A stretch of 64,000 nucleotides of DNA from Malaya genurostris. Lineage: Eukaryota > Arthropoda > Insecta > Diptera > Culicidae. Under the pieces are notes generated by a model that was not told where the DNA came from, ran no database searches, and was given only the letters and a program-made list of their open reading frames with translations. Below are positions 11,286-63,426 of the stretch, in pieces. A program made the translations under genes and the position numbers. The stretch is taken from positions 4,898,001 through 4,962,000 of the forward strand of contig NC_080570.1 of NCBI RefSeq assembly GCF_030247185.1, in the 5' to 3' direction. The number at the start of each line of letters is the position of its first letter. Position 1 is the first letter of the stretch.

Positions 11286-12199
11286 ACACATGGATCAATA
11301 AGTCCCGAGACTAACAATGGAAACAAATTTTTTTTGCAAAATTTTTTTTTATTCATCAACATAATCACCTTTTAGGGTGATACAATGGTTCCAACGTTTT
11401 TCCAATTTTTCAATACCATGTTTATAAAAAAAATTATCTTTCGCTTCAAAATATGCTTCAGTTTCAGCGATGACCTCCTCATTCTAGCCAAATCTTTTTC
11501 CCTGGAGCATTTTTTTAAGATCAGCAAAGAGCCAGTAGTCAATGGGGGCTAAATCTGGCGAGTATGGGGGGTGGGGAAGCAGATCAAAGCCCAATTCGTT
11601 CAATTTCGTCATTGTTTTCATCGACTTGTGGCAGGGTGCATTTTGTTCCATCGAAAGCAATCGCGGCACCCACTTGGAAAAAACCTTTTTCATGCTCAAT
11701 TTTTCATGAAGGATAGTAAATACACTTCCATATGATATCTGTGTCATCTCAGCAATCTCACGGAGCTTCACTTTACGATCTTTCATTTAAATTTTTGTCA
11801 CTTCACTCACATTTTTCGGTGTAACGGCTTCCACAGGTCTACCCGAGCGTCATTTGTGTCGGTACGACCACGTTTAAACTCGGCGAATCACCGACAAATC
11901 GTTGCTTTTGATGGACAAGAGTCCGGATAACATTTTTCAATCCATTGTTTGGCTTGCACGGTGTTTTTACCCATTAAAAAACAATGTTGTATCGAAACAC
12001 GAAACTCGGTTTTTTTCCATTTTTTAAACAAACTACAAAACGACTTTACTCCAACCTCGATAACTCAGCTGTTTCTGGTCGGATCGACTTAAAATTTTGA
12101 CCCGTTTCAAGCAAAGGTTAGTACTCTAGAAAGACGTGGTTACTGGTTTACTACGAGCGCCATCTCTGCTTTAGTCTCGGGACTTATTGATCCATGTGT
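11286..12199 (-). mobile_element. Deleted mariner element, 914 bp
   Basis: A 29-bp perfect terminal inverted repeat begins ACACATGGATCAATAAGTCC at 11286 and ends at 12199. It is followed by TA at 12200, while the left flank is CA, a probable mutated TA. On the minus strand an eroded mariner transposase is readable. The N-terminal helix-turn-helix part lies at about 12018-11700, including the KVKLREIAE region. The C-terminal part has PHPPYSPDLAPIDYW and the third catalytic Asp of the DD34D triad. At about 11647 the sequence jumps from SMEQ to NAPCHKS, so the central catalytic core with the first two Asp residues is deleted. Stops also break the N-terminus. It is non-autonomous. Confidence 0.88.
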
Positions 12200-12201
12200 T
12201 A

Positions 12202-12580
12202 TCATGTAACCCGTTGGACTTCGTGTGAGCTCAACGATTTTAATTTAGTACCATCGCTGTCGAAAACGAAAAAACCTCACTGTATTGCGTTATTTGGTTT
12301 AGAATAGATGCACTGTATGTGAAATTACGGAACGCGATGCCGCAGATGCCTAGGAAATGCAAGCAAAGTCGAATTCTGATGTTATCTCGAAAAAACTATT
12401 TGTTTAGCAAAATCGTCTCTCTGGGAATTGGAAAATTTTTGAATTGAGACCAGAGTTCAAAGTAGCTGCTTTTAACGAAATTGTTGAATAGTTGTTCCCG
12501 ATAGTATTCAATCGTCTCCTAAATCACCTCGAACAATAATTACTACCCTGTAAACGACCTAATAAAGGTTGAAACCAAAG
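12202..12580. other. Short spacer, nothing seen
   Basis: AT-rich sequence between two mobile elements with no recognised feature. Confidence 0.3.
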
Positions 12581-12584
12581 TTAA

Positions 12585-12725
12585 CCCTCCGTCTGACTGA
12601 TGGGTCCAGCCATACATAAATAAAATACACACCGAAATACGTAAAAAAATACACGTAAATGAATAGGAGTCTGGCCAGACCTATCAGTCAGACCGAAGGT
12701 ATAAAAATATCTGTCAGACGGAGGG
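12585..12725. mobile_element. Miniature TTAA element, 141 bp
   Basis: CCCTCCGTCTGAC at 12585-12597 and its exact inverse at 12713-12725 are flanked by TTAA on both sides (12581-12584, 12726-12729). A second internal inverted pair (about 12591-12612 with 12669-12692) makes almost the whole element a hairpin. This is a piggyBac-type MITE with no coding capacity. Confidence 0.88.
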
Positions 12726-12729
12726 TTAA

Positions 12730-13479
12730 ATTAAACAATATTATAAACTGAAATTGTTCACATACACTTTCAGTGTATGAAATTTACAGGTGACATAATT
12801 GCATATATGACACAACTTAGAAGAACGTAATTCGTCAAATGATTGAATTTTACTTGAATGACCTAGCATATGTCGTACATAACAAGCTTTTCACAGAAGC
12901 GAGAAATTTTCCAACAATTTAAAATATATCAGAATGCATGTAACATGTAATCAGTAATCAAAATGTGTCATTTTTGACCCTCATATATGTCGATCTCAGA
13001 AGACGTGAGTTTACATATTGATACTGTAATTCATGTATAAATAATGTAGGGCTATTGCACCAATACTCATCTCGTTAATAGAGTCGCCAAGTTATTGTGT
13101 CGATTACTCAACTTTCAATCAACGAACCGACAAACGAACCGCAGGAAAAAAAGTTCGAAAATTGTGCGATACTTCTGTTATAACGACGAACAAACTCGAA
13201 GCAAATGCATTTATTTTCATCTTACCCTTAAGCACAATCTATCGAACAGAGACTGCACAGACAGACCTCACTCTTACTAATGGTTTACGTATATGAGACG
13301 ACTACTGGAACCGTTTCCCTATGTAGCGTTCTATGAAAATCGTTTTGAGGTCCTTACCACGCATAATAAATTCAAAATGCACATTATGGAAAATGTCGAT
13401 TTCCATAGACCTCACAAAAACTGACAACAAAATCGTAGGCCGTTGTCCTTACTTACATTTGCGCGTTTCTTCGTCAGGA
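12730..13479. other. Spacer, nothing seen
   Basis: No gene or element ends recognised. Confidence 0.3.
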
Positions 13480-14069
13480 CCCTTCTGGAACAGCAACTGT
13501 TGAGAACATTAGCATGGATACGCTCGCTGAACACGCGCTGACGCCGCTAATGCTTCTGGCCAGTGCACACACATGCCACATCCGAGCCAGAAGCAGTGCA
13601 CAAAATAACAGTTTTATTTTCAAACGCCCGATGCGGATGCACTCGAGCGAGACGGACTCCTCGATCCGCGACCCTTGACAACGAGTCCCCCCCTCATACC
13701 GACCGGTTTACGAAGCAATTGTCCTGCGTCAGTTGTTTTGTAACTGTTTGATCAATATTGTTTCTACTATCCGGCTGTCGGAGAACCATAAACCTCCCTT
13801 ATGGGGTAGTCCGTCAGTCGATCGTCGTCCCTATGGAGATACGGTGCAAAATTCGATAGTATCACGCGTCGAAGAAAGTAGAGCTGTATATTTATTCAAT
13901 CGAGAGTGTTCTGTTTATAGCGACCGTCTAGACGTCCTGCAGCACATCGGATCTCCTAGTGCAGCGTCAATTTTATCAATATTGGATTTTACAAAAAAAA
14001 CTGTAAATGTTGCCTGCATACTTTCTTTCCGAAATTTTCGAGGCAGTTGTAACCAAAAAAAATCCAGAA
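13480..14069 (+). promoter_or_regulatory. Probable RFX promoter and 5' leader exon
   Basis: 13480-13960 is a GC-rich island in AT-rich spacer. It is followed by a leader-like stretch ending at a consensus donor, AGAA|GTAAGT (14069/14070). The next strong acceptor with a long pyrimidine tract is at 16527-16528, just upstream of the RFX start codon. A non-coding first exon here spliced to 16529 is the simplest model. No TATA box is identified and transcription is inferred. Confidence 0.35.
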
Positions 14070-16073
14070 GTAAGTAGTGATTCTAAGTGCTGATGAGGAT
14101 GAATCCTAGCTTGAAACGAAAATTAGCAAATTGAAAAATATCATCCTAAGTGGGTGGTGCAATTCAGGAAGTGGGTGCCTTCATTAGACTAATTCCCGGT
14201 AATGAAGTGATTATAGCTGCTACGGATAGGGAAAACTCCTTCCTCCATACGCCATGCAATGAACCGTCAGACCTTAATCCCGTTGTCCCTGGAAACGTTG
14301 CTGTACGATTCTCATTCCTATAAAGTACGATTCACACTAGACATACACACCGGAACCGAGCGTCGTATTGCTCGAACCGTAATTCGAATGTTTATTTCTT
14401 ACGAAGATAAAAGGTTCGTGTGAATCGTTTTGAAGGTATGCATTTCAGTCACCAACGCGAAGGTTCAACGAAGTGGGGTATCTATTTTTTATCGTATAGT
14501 GCCGCAGGACTTTGTCCAGCATTAACTGAGTACCGGAGAAAAAAAAACATTAGTAACAACAATATATTAGCAGACGAGGAAATGATTTAACCTGCGTTGT
14601 TTATTACTGTCCAGTAGTCTGAAATAAACAGAATGAAGAAAAAAAGCGTCACCTCAGTATGAAACTTTATCTATTTTTCCTCTCGCTTTCGCGGAGGTTC
14701 CATGTTCAACACCAAGAATAGTATTTTTTCCGGAACAGGATCCGGTTCCGCATTTCTGTTTGCTGATTTTTACCGGAGAAATTAATTAGCGTAGCTGCGG
14801 GATTTTTGCGAGCTCCTACCGAGAGATTTATGAGATATTTGTTTGTGATGTACTGACTCATGTGAGTCAAGGGTCTGGACAAAAAGTAGCGTCGATGGCA
14901 GTGATGTCTGATTGACAAAAAGCGGATGTACTAACAAAGGATAACAAGAGGCATGAATTTGCCAATCTTGCTGTAGGGAATTATCTCAACAATAATTTCC
15001 CTATCGTCATACTAATTTATCTAATGAAATCAGAAAAAAATGGGTTCGCATCTGAAAGTCTAACTGAGGTAGCAAATCTTGGGCTTAGCAAGGACATGAA
15101 AAAGGTTTTTTTTTGTTTGACATGCTAAATATGGATTCAGTCTTTTATATTTTAACTCTAATGAGTGCTTTCATTATTCCAAAGTTCGATTAATGTAATG
15201 TACCGATCATCTCTTAAGCATCCCAGAATCACTTTTCAATCTTTTCCAGTTTCCACTTAACAATCGGAAAATATTTCTAGATTGGCCGCAATTGAACGAT
15301 CGTCAAAAAAATGTTGATTCCAGCTCGAATTTGTGCAGGGTATTCTGACATTATTTTTTACAATTCGTTTTATGTCTTGTTCTATACAGTCGCAAATCGA
15401 TCGAGATATTAGAAAAATAATAATATATTTTAAGATGAGCAATCCCAACGAACAAAATGCTCCGATACCGGTGCTTCCACCACCAAGCTCATATACGATT
15501 GACTTTAATTAGTGCCATAACTTTCCCCTGGACGTTTGCAAATAAGATTCTTTTTGTCGAAAGGGAAGAGTGGAAGAATGTTTCTCTTGGAATTCGAACG
15601 TGTGTTTTGAATGCGCTTGAAAATGCCTGCTCTTTCATACGTGGTCTTTGGCCAGGGCCCAAGGTACTTAAGTAGAACGCTGGTAACATACGAAAATCAA
15701 CGATTATTTGGATTGGGAAATATTGTTCCAGTTTGCTTGATTTAGGTCATTCTCGATTGCATGTTCTTGTGTTCGTTATTTCGTTCAATACTGTAAGCTC
15801 TCGGAAATAGTAGGGGAGATTGGTGTAGGCTCGATAACTTGTTGTTTCGAGTGGATTTTTTTTAATGAAACTGATCCGTATGTTTTATATATTTGTGTAA
15901 ATGATTAGTTGCACGTATAACACCCCCGTTAGAAAATGTTACATTGTCAGATTAAAAAATATCAAGTTCACTGGTTTTCAGCTGAATCTCTCGTGTGCAT
16001 TGTTCTCTAACATATCGATAGTCGAAAATTTATCATTCGGAAGGATCACAGTAAGCGTGGTAGGGAAACTTAT
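14070..16073. other. Presumed first intron of RFX leader
   Basis: AT-rich. The only structure noticed is a 10-bp inverted pair, CGATTCACAC (about 14329-14338) and GTGTGAATCG (about 14421-14430), about 100 bp apart. It may be the ends of a very small element. No genes. Confidence 0.3.
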
Positions 16074-16230
16074 GGCGTTTTTCATTGAAAAACACTGGTG
16101 GCATGGATTGCTCTGATTTGGCACTTTCGAGCAGAAATGACAATGAAACACCGTCAAAAAATTGCACTTCTACTCGAAAGTGCAAAACCAGAGCAATACA
16201 CGCCACCAGTGTTTTTCAATGAAAAACGGC
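16074..16230. repeat. Hairpin-forming inverted repeat
   Basis: The left arm (16074-16136) and right arm (about 16165-16230) are near-perfect reverse complements of about 60 bases, with a loop of about 30. Paired blocks include GTTTTTCATTGAAAAACACTGG with its complement, and GCACTTTCGAG with CTCGAAAGTGC. It is a compact foldback that would yield a long stem-loop RNA if transcribed in the RFX leader intron. Confidence 0.85.
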
Positions 16231-16780
16231 ATTACGATCGACAACAACAAACCCCGTGTCGGTAGTTCAGAGTATAAGGTGAGTGTGAACTTGAAGGTCT
16301 TCAAGGAAAAATGTCTGAAAAATGCGTTATATCACTTTTCGAAATGCGCTAAGACCGTAAGCAGTGTTGGTCAGATACAGTCTTCTAAAGTCAAGAGTTA
16401 CTTCAGTGCAAGTGTGATTCAAACCAAAAATACCTCAACCTATTTTTCAGTGCTCAGTGATATTTGAAACCATAATCAAAAAGCGGTAACATCAGGGAAT
16501 AAAGCGTAATGTTTTTCTTCTTTTCCAGATCACCTTACGTCCCTTAGCCACCAGAAAGCCTTAAACCAAAAATAACTGCGTTTCATCTTACAAAAAAAAA
16601 CCAACCGTTATACCATACATCTTATACCATATCACCTAAATAGTCGATTCGTACTAATCTAGTAAAACTAATACAGGGCCATAACAATTATATCTACTCG
16701 AACATATTGCCATTAGAAAATCAACGAATTTCAATAACCAGTTTTTGATAGAAAAATATCGAACCGATAGCAAAAGTAAA

Positions 16781-57025
<40,245 letters not shown>

Positions 57026-57280
57026 TCAATCATATCCTGCCATCCGGATGTTGGACAGTATCCGCACCGTCAACAAGAACGACAACTACAACAACAGCAG
57101 CAGCAACAACAGCAGCATCTGTTGTTCCACCAGCAAGCATCGTCTGGATCGCAGCGCGTCCATAACACCTGGTACTTGGCTCCCTCACAGTCGTCGTCAC
57201 CCACCTCCAACTATAGCGGAAGTGCTGGTAGCGGAGATGGGGAATCGGCTTCGTTTGGCTCATTCTACTGTGGCCACTGA
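57026..57280 (+). CDS. In-frame C-terminal extension of RFX beyond stop
   Basis: Directly after the TAG, the same frame stays open for 84 codons and stops at TGA (57278-57280). It reads SIISCHPDVGQYPHRQQERQ, a run of Gln, LLFHQQASSGSQ, NTWYLAPSQSSSPTSNYSG, and ends FGSFYCGH. Composition (CAG/CAA runs, balanced Ser/Gly, Trp/Tyr) continues the Q-rich tail and differs sharply from the AT-rich 3' UTR after 57281. It could be reached by stop readthrough. Or splicing of a 72-nt phase-0 intron, 56987-57058 (GTTAAG...GGACAG), would remove the TAG and keep the frame. An assembly error or allele at the TAG is also possible. Confidence 0.6.
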   Translation, partial: SIISCHPDVGQYPHRQQERQLQQQQQQQQQHLLFHQQASSGSQRVHNTWYLAPSQSSSPTSNYSGSAGSGDGESASFGSFYCGH

Positions 57281-58970
57281 CTAATTAATTGTAATATAGT
57301 TTTTAATTTATGTAAGCTAGTCGTGTGCAACAGTTAGCGTAGTTACGCTGAACAATTTATTTGTTTGTCTAATGTTAGGTTTTTTTCTTTTGTTTTCGTG
57401 TGTCCTTTCAGTTGAGTTTTATCTGTTGCTTGCTATTGTTTCCTTAGTATTTATATTTTCTCTCGAAGCAACATTCGAGTTATCTGATCGAGAAATAATT
57501 TCGTATTAGTTGTAAATAGTTATATTAGAAACTAACTCTAAAAATTCATTTTTGAGTTGCTTCTAATGCGCTCAAGAAAGAGGGCGGAAAAAGGAATTAT
57601 TCTTAGTATTTAAGAAAAGTCTATTTTCCGTGTTTTCCTGTGCTAAAGCTATAAATTTACAAAAGATTGAACTTTCCGTGGGATAAAGCTTCTGTACAAC
57701 AAAAGAACTAATATATGTGTAAGCTACTATTAGAACGCTAATAATCAAAAATTGTACACCTAACTAAAAATGAGTTATTTTCACTCGCAAACTTATCACT
57801 GTGTAGTCGTGTGTGCTGCGATGAGTAATATTGTGAATGCAACAGTAGACGCACAAACGCATCGTTCAAACGGAACGAAAACCTGTGACGTGCAATATTG
57901 AAATAAATGTAAAAAAAATTGTAATGAAACATAGAGAAAAAAAACCAAAGTCATACCGCCATACGAATTGGTAACAGCATGAAGCAGTGTGCTCGCTACA
58001 AATTATTGGAGACACGAACTACACAATTGATCAGTTTTATTCATATTTCTAGCTTTAAGTGAAATGCAAGTATTGAAACCAAAAAAAAATTATATACGAA
58101 AGAACAGAGTTGCAGTAAATATTGACAGAATAAGCTTGATAAATAGAGAAAAAAAAAACGATAAGATAAATGTATGTGCCTGTGGAGAGATCAATTATAA
58201 CAAATTCTCACAAATATAGCAAACCACTTGCTAACGGTTAGTTGCAGTGTTGAAATTCAACGAACATAATACCGGACTGGAAATGCTAGTCGTAGTTTAA
58301 TTTAAAACATTATGTTCTTTTAGCCTCAGAGTCGAGAATCATTCCGCACCAATATGCCATTATTTGAGCAAGCGAGCATCCGCTCATCATAGATCGATAG
58401 TCTTATTTTCGCCATAAAAGCTTAAGCCATTTTAGATTTTACGAATCACGTCAGAACACAACACCCATCAATTAGTTGTTGAAACGCACAGTTGCTCACC
58501 ACATAAACAATTAACAAAGTAATGGTTAAACAAACAAACAAACAAAAAAAGCGCCCTTTGTTCGAGAATGGGTCAAACGATTGGAATTGTGATTAATAGA
58601 AATGTGACAAACAACAAAAAATACAAAAATGTGTCTATTTTTCCCGGCGATCATTTGTATTTTGGCACTGGGAGGATAAATAAATCGCCCCAGCGTCCGA
58701 AGCGTTGTCTACATCCGAAGATGGAGTTTATAGGTACTTGTAGTTTTCTATTATCTGAATGTGGCATCGTGACAGTGAACACTTCCATCATCTAGTCGAT
58801 GGGGAAATGTAGATAAAGTTGTATGACAAAGAAAAAATAAATAAAAAGAAGTCACCAAGCAAACATGAAAGTCTACATAACTAGCCGATAACAGTGCGAA
58901 AGTAAAATAGAGTGAGTTGAAAGTACATTATCTGAGTTTGATTTGAAAGCCGAAAAGACTCTCTGTGGTT
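57281..58970 (+). other. RFX 3' UTR and convergent spacer
   Basis: AT-rich. A plus-strand AATAAA at 57902-57907 is the best RFX polyA signal, with others near 58837. No gene or transposon end is recognised between this and the ZAD gene. Confidence 0.5.
57902..57907 (+). terminator. Polyadenylation signal for RFX
   Basis: AATAAA followed within 30 bases by T/GT-rich sequence, about 0.9 kb after the TAG stop. Confidence 0.45.
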
Positions 58971-58980
58971 TTTATTTATT
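58971..58980 (-). terminator. Polyadenylation signal for ZAD gene
   Basis: TTTATTTATT on the plus strand gives two overlapping AATAAA on the minus strand, about 200 bases past the ZAD gene stop. Confidence 0.5.
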
Positions 58981-59179
58981 GTGCTTTATTTACCTATTTC
59001 TTATATAAAATAAATCACATCAAAATACTCAAGCAATTGGAATTCGTCCATCTAAAATTACCATTAGAAAACTTGTACCATGAAATGATGCACCACGCGG
59101 ATAGGTACTGCGGACCAATGAACACTTGTGCTTCCACTTCGTCACCATGAATCGTAAATTTCCAAGGATGCTCTCCAGG

Positions 59180-60449
59180 CTAATACTGCAGCAGATGGAC
59201 CGTGTTGGCGTGGCGACGCAACGTGGCTTTGTGCTTGAACTGCGACAGACACTCCTGACATTGGTATGGGAAGTCCTCCGCATGAATCTTGATATGTTCC
59301 ACCCAGTAAGCTTGCTCCTGGAAGCTTTCCGCACAGACACGACAGCGATACTTGGTAAAGGTAAAACAGGTTCGATTTCGGGTATGTCTCGCCAGCGAGG
59401 GTGCGTGTTGGAACTGCTCTAGGCAATTCGGGCACTGATGAGGCCGGTTATGCATTCGGGCATGCTCCGCAAGCCCGACAGTCGTTTTGAATGATTTTGG
59501 ACAGTAGCGACATTTGTGCTTTCCGCTGCTTCCATTCAGAAACGGTTTAAAGACTTTCACACGTGATCGTTTTATGGTGCTACCTAGCACACTTATTGTT
59601 TTGGTTTCATTAGTCGATCCTTCAGTTTGGCTAATTTGGCGATCGTGCTGCGAATCTTCGACAGTTTTTCCTCCGATAGGTGGTGAGGAACGCAGTAGAT
59701 CAGTTTTATCGTTTGTTTGGTTTGCTTTACCGACTGATTCCGTCTCGCCTAGCTTTGATTTGATCAGCTCATCAACGCGCATTGCCTGCGATCGAAACCG
59801 ATAGAATTCTACCAATGCTCTTTGGCAACACTCGCAAATAGTACAATCCGGTTCGTCCACTAGCGAGAGCTGTAAAACAAAGAACATATTATGTTATCCT
59901 CACATTTTGCCCCAACCGACAAAGGCGACAAAAACACGGAGAGACATAAATTTAGAAGAAGTGGTAAAAAATGACACCAAAAATAGTCTGTTTAGAGTGA
60001 TTAAATAAAAAGTCATATCTTACGAACGATTTTTTCAACATTTAGAGAATATTGGCAAACATACGTTATTTCATTATATTCGAAATCTTTTCCGCTGTGC
60101 TGTAGGCTCAATTCATTTCTTCGTTAAGATAACACTACCACTAATAGTCATTAAACAGTCTCAAGTCGATAAGAAATTCAACGAAACATGCTTCACAAGT
60201 TTAAGCAGTAGTGATGAAAAGTGTCATCATCTCCTATTTTTCGTGGCGATTGTCGTGCGTGAGTCAATAGAGCCTGACGTAATCCTTACCTTCACATTGG
60301 TACATTCGTAAATCAACTGTATCAGTTGAGCGTTACTATTCCCGGCCTTTCCAGCCGCAGTACCATTGGCCTCTCTAGTTGCCGATCCTAACGCTAGCAG
60401 GTTGTCTTTGGACAAGCAAAGCCGGCAGTAGGAAGCTCTTTCCGAAGGT
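59180..60449 (-). CDS. ZAD-C2H2 zinc-finger protein (5' end incomplete)
   Basis: Two coding exons are visible: 60449-60290 (160 nt, acceptor TTTGTAG, donor AAG|GTAAGG) and 59869-59180 (acceptor TTTTACAG, stop TAG). They join in phase 0. The first holds YCRLCLSKDN and ends QLIQLIYECTNVK. The second starts LSLVDEPDCTICECCQRALV. Together these form a ZAD (zinc-finger-associated domain) with its two Cys pairs, used for dimerisation in insect zinc-finger regulators. After a Ser/Thr-rich linker come four C2H2-type fingers (HKCRYCPKSF, HQCPNCLEQF, YRCRVCAESF, YQCQECLSQF). Finger 2 ends H-x5-C (HTRNRTC), a C2HC variant. Exon 60290-60449 begins in phase 2, so a short upstream exon with the start codon is required but is not identified. 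It is probably a nuclear DNA-binding regulator; target unknown. Convergent with RFX. Confidence 0.85.
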
Positions 60450-61600
60450 CTACAAATACAAGCAAAACAATAAATAACTTTTTCATTACCCTGACACTTC
60501 GAACCTACAATTCTAATTTGCCCAGCAAAACAACACCATTCAGGAACATTTTCTCCAATTAGATTACGGCGAAACTTTCTAGAAGATTAGAAACCAGAAG
60601 ACACAACCGATCTTGTACGCAAGTAGAAACAGACGATCGCTATGACTACGAAACCACCAGCACCGTTGCTTTGTTGATTGTCTAGTATTTATTTCTTACT
60701 CGCCCTTTGGCCGCTGACGCTTGTGTTTGTTCCCATCATATACAGAGACATACGGCAGGCTGTTTTTTTAAATGTTTGTATACAAGCAAGCGTACCCCTG
60801 CGCAACGGTAAACTGCGTCCCCCTCTACGAGCATCATCGCTAGAACCATTACTCTAAACAGCTGTGTTAGCAAACGACCGAGAAACGAGTGGTGCACGAC
60901 CCATGAGCACATCATTTAATAATTCATTTTGTCATAAAACAAATATTCGGATCGTTCAGACAAAATTTACCCATTCTGAATGGTTTGAAACTCGAGAACT
61001 GTAGAAAATTTTTGTTCAAGACGAGGTTGAAAGATATCAAAAGTGCACTCTAAAATTGCTTAGAAAGAAAAGTTGATATATTTTTTTAATTATAGTCGTT
61101 GAAGCTCTATACGTTACGTAGAGTTTTGATGCATATCTGAGTCAGTACCTAAGTAAAGGTGTTATGTAATATTGATTTATATTTGACCGAGTAATTAATG
61201 TTAATTTTGTACCAAATTTTCTACAGCTGAACGTTCGGTAATTAGTTCGGTAATTGAATTGATTGCCGATCGGTCGATAATAAAAAATTTGCGGAATTGT
61301 CAAACAACTACCGTAAACTGTAAACCAAATGGATCTAACGAAAAGTCCGGTATTTTTTTTTTTGTTCGTTTTGTTTTGGGTAAAATTCTGAATTTGAATG
61401 GATTTTTTTATCTAAAAAACAACACAAATTTTCAACTTACTTTGTCGGCCTTGGATGTTTTGTACTAAAACGAGTGAAGAGAATTCGAAACAGTTGTGGC
61501 TACGGTTTCATTGCACTATATATCCTCGAAAAAGAACGTAGAGAAAAATGCGACTTCATGTGACGGTTGATCGGAATTATAAGCGTCTTGCACAATCCGT
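60450..61600. other. Upstream region of ZAD gene, nothing definite
   Basis: Should contain the missing first exon and promoter of the ZAD gene on the minus strand. 60550-60900 is moderately GC-rich. I could not find an ATG exon with a phase-2 donor at a believable intron length. Confidence 0.3.
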
Positions 61601-62045
61601 CGTTATATGTGTTGTGAAGCGTTACATGTGTTACTTTTTGTATAGTATAGTTGATACAAAACGTTACATGCGTTATTTTTTTTAAGTCAATGGTGTTATA
61701 AGAAGGCGTTACATGTGTTACTTTTTGTGTGTTTGTTAGATAAGTTACTTTTTAGGTAATTATAAGTTTTACGATACGTTACATGCATTACCTTTTTGTA
61801 AGTTATAAGTGTTAAGGAGCGTTACATGCATAACTTTTTTGTTAGACAAATATGTTATAATGTGTTACATGCGTTACTTTTTTGTAAGTTATAGATGTTA
61901 TTAAACTTTACTTGCATTACTCTTCTTGTAAATATATGGTGTTACAAATCGTTACAAGTGTTATGTTTTTGTTACTCATATGTGTTACGAAGCGTTACAT
62001 GAGTTACTTTTTAGTTAATTATAAGTGTTACGATGCGCTTTATGC
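61601..62045. repeat. Degenerate minisatellite, inverse of 51.8-kb array
   Basis: About nine or ten units of roughly 45 bp built on GCGTTACATG(C/T)GTTACTTTTTTGTAAGTTATA, each 20-base half recognisable. This is the reverse complement of the array at 51770-52990. Units here are more divergent and no higher-order period is seen. Confidence 0.85.
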
Positions 62046-62899
62046 ATTTAGATATTACGCAGCCCTTTTTATAAGTGGTAATCATGGGGAAATCAATTCT
62101 TAAAAATTGCAAGATTTTTTTCAAAACAACAAATTCATTTATACCAACGAAAAAAAAACGTCTTATTTTAAAGAATTATAGTTATAAGCAATACATCAAT
62201 CTTTACTACTATCTTGCGCATCTTCTTTGATTAGTATTGATGGCAGCCTTCACACGAGACAATGTTATTGTCGATACAAGGAGAGCTGACGATACTTTTG
62301 ATCGTGTAATGGAAATTTCACCGGATTAACGAAAATATTATCGAAAAACTTCTCATCAATCCGAACTGCTTAATATGTTAATTAAACTCTTCTTTCGTTA
62401 TTTGAAGCGACGAATGCAAGATTAAATGCTCTAATTACTTGATTTTTCGAAAAATTAATGGTATTGACGGTCCACGCAAATCTGATGGTTATTTATTAAC
62501 GAGACAGCTAACACCGGTTGCCAGTCAAGTTTCAAGACCATTTAGAATATGTGTTAAATTCACAACGACTAAATACGCTATATACATTTTAGAACGAGTC
62601 AGTAAAAGCTTTGAATATGTGCCAACATATTATCATATTATGCCATAATCAACGACATTAGATTCGTTGGTAGAGCGGCAATATTCAACTGACAACAGGG
62701 TAGCTCAAAAAAATTATGATATTCAATTATTTGCGTATCACTTCATATCAACAGCATTTGTTTTAATTTAAACTGTCTTAGACGAAAATACTCAATATTT
62801 CAATCGCGGAAAACCGAAACAGCTACAGACAAACAAGTGATCAAAGAGATAATGCAAAGTTGAAAACAATCTTCGTATCAATCTGCAATCGACGGTGCG
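62046..62899. other. Spacer upstream of ETFRF1, nothing seen
   Basis: AT-rich; should contain the ETFRF1 promoter near 62800-62890. No other feature. Confidence 0.35.
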
Positions 62900-63228
62900 A
62901 TGTCCAACAGCAGAAGACGTGTGCTGGATCTCTACAAGCGGGTATTTTCAATTAGCACTTTTTTACTGGTGCCTTCCTTAATCAACCTGTTGCGTGGTAG
63001 TAAATTGTGCTCCACTTTTAGCTGCAGTATCTCGGTCGAGAGTACCCCGGTGGGGCGGACAAGTTTCGACAGAAATGCTACAATGCCTTCAAGCGACAGA
63101 GCACCGAGACAAACCCGGAGAAAATTGAGAAGGCGATCGGCTTGGGCGAGTACGTGATCAAGGAAATCGAAGCGTTGTACAGTTTGCGCAAATATCGGGC
63201 TATGAAAAAGCGATACTACGATAACTGA
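62900..63228 (+). CDS. ETFRF1: ETFRF1 (LYRM5) electron-transfer flavoprotein regulator
   Basis: Two exons: 62900-62941 (14 codons, MSNSRRRVLDLYKR) and 63022-63228. They are separated by an 80-nt intron (GTATTT...TTTTAG). The product is 82 aa, close to the roughly 90 aa of the family. ETFRF1 is a small mitochondrial LYR-motif protein. It binds the electron-transfer flavoprotein and removes its FAD, restraining fatty-acid and amino-acid oxidation. Visible family features are LYKR at the exon junction continuing LQYLGREYPGGADKF, then NPEKIEKAIGLGEYVIKEIE and LYSLRKYRAMKKRYY at the C-terminus. The start is the first ATG and matches the family N-terminus. The intron splits the LYR helix exactly after LYKR. 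A polyA signal AATAAA follows at 63325-63330. No anomaly is seen. Confidence 0.92.
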
Positions 63229-63324
63229 TGCTGATTAGTTCAGTTGTGATGGAACATGGAATTGTTTCTATATAGAATTTTGTTACTAGATCTTATGAAT
63301 AGTTGAATAATGTTATGTAATCCC

Positions 63325-63330
63325 AATAAA
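63325..63330 (+). terminator. Polyadenylation signal for ETFRF1
   Basis: AATAAA about 97 bases after the stop codon, followed by a T-rich stretch. Confidence 0.6.
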
Positions 63331-63426
63331 CATATGTTTTTTTGTTTCAAATTATAAACTACACTACTATTGTGCAAACAGGCACTGTGATTCCGCAAAC
63401 ATATTCTTGTTTTTAATGTTGGAATA

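Noticed and set aside
16745..16780. Upstream extension of the RFX start (TTG)
   Set aside because: No ATG there; the first in-frame ATG is 16781 with good context.
60460..60480. ATG AAA AA|GT as first exon of the ZAD gene
   Set aside because: It would need an intron of about 29 nt, too short for splicing.
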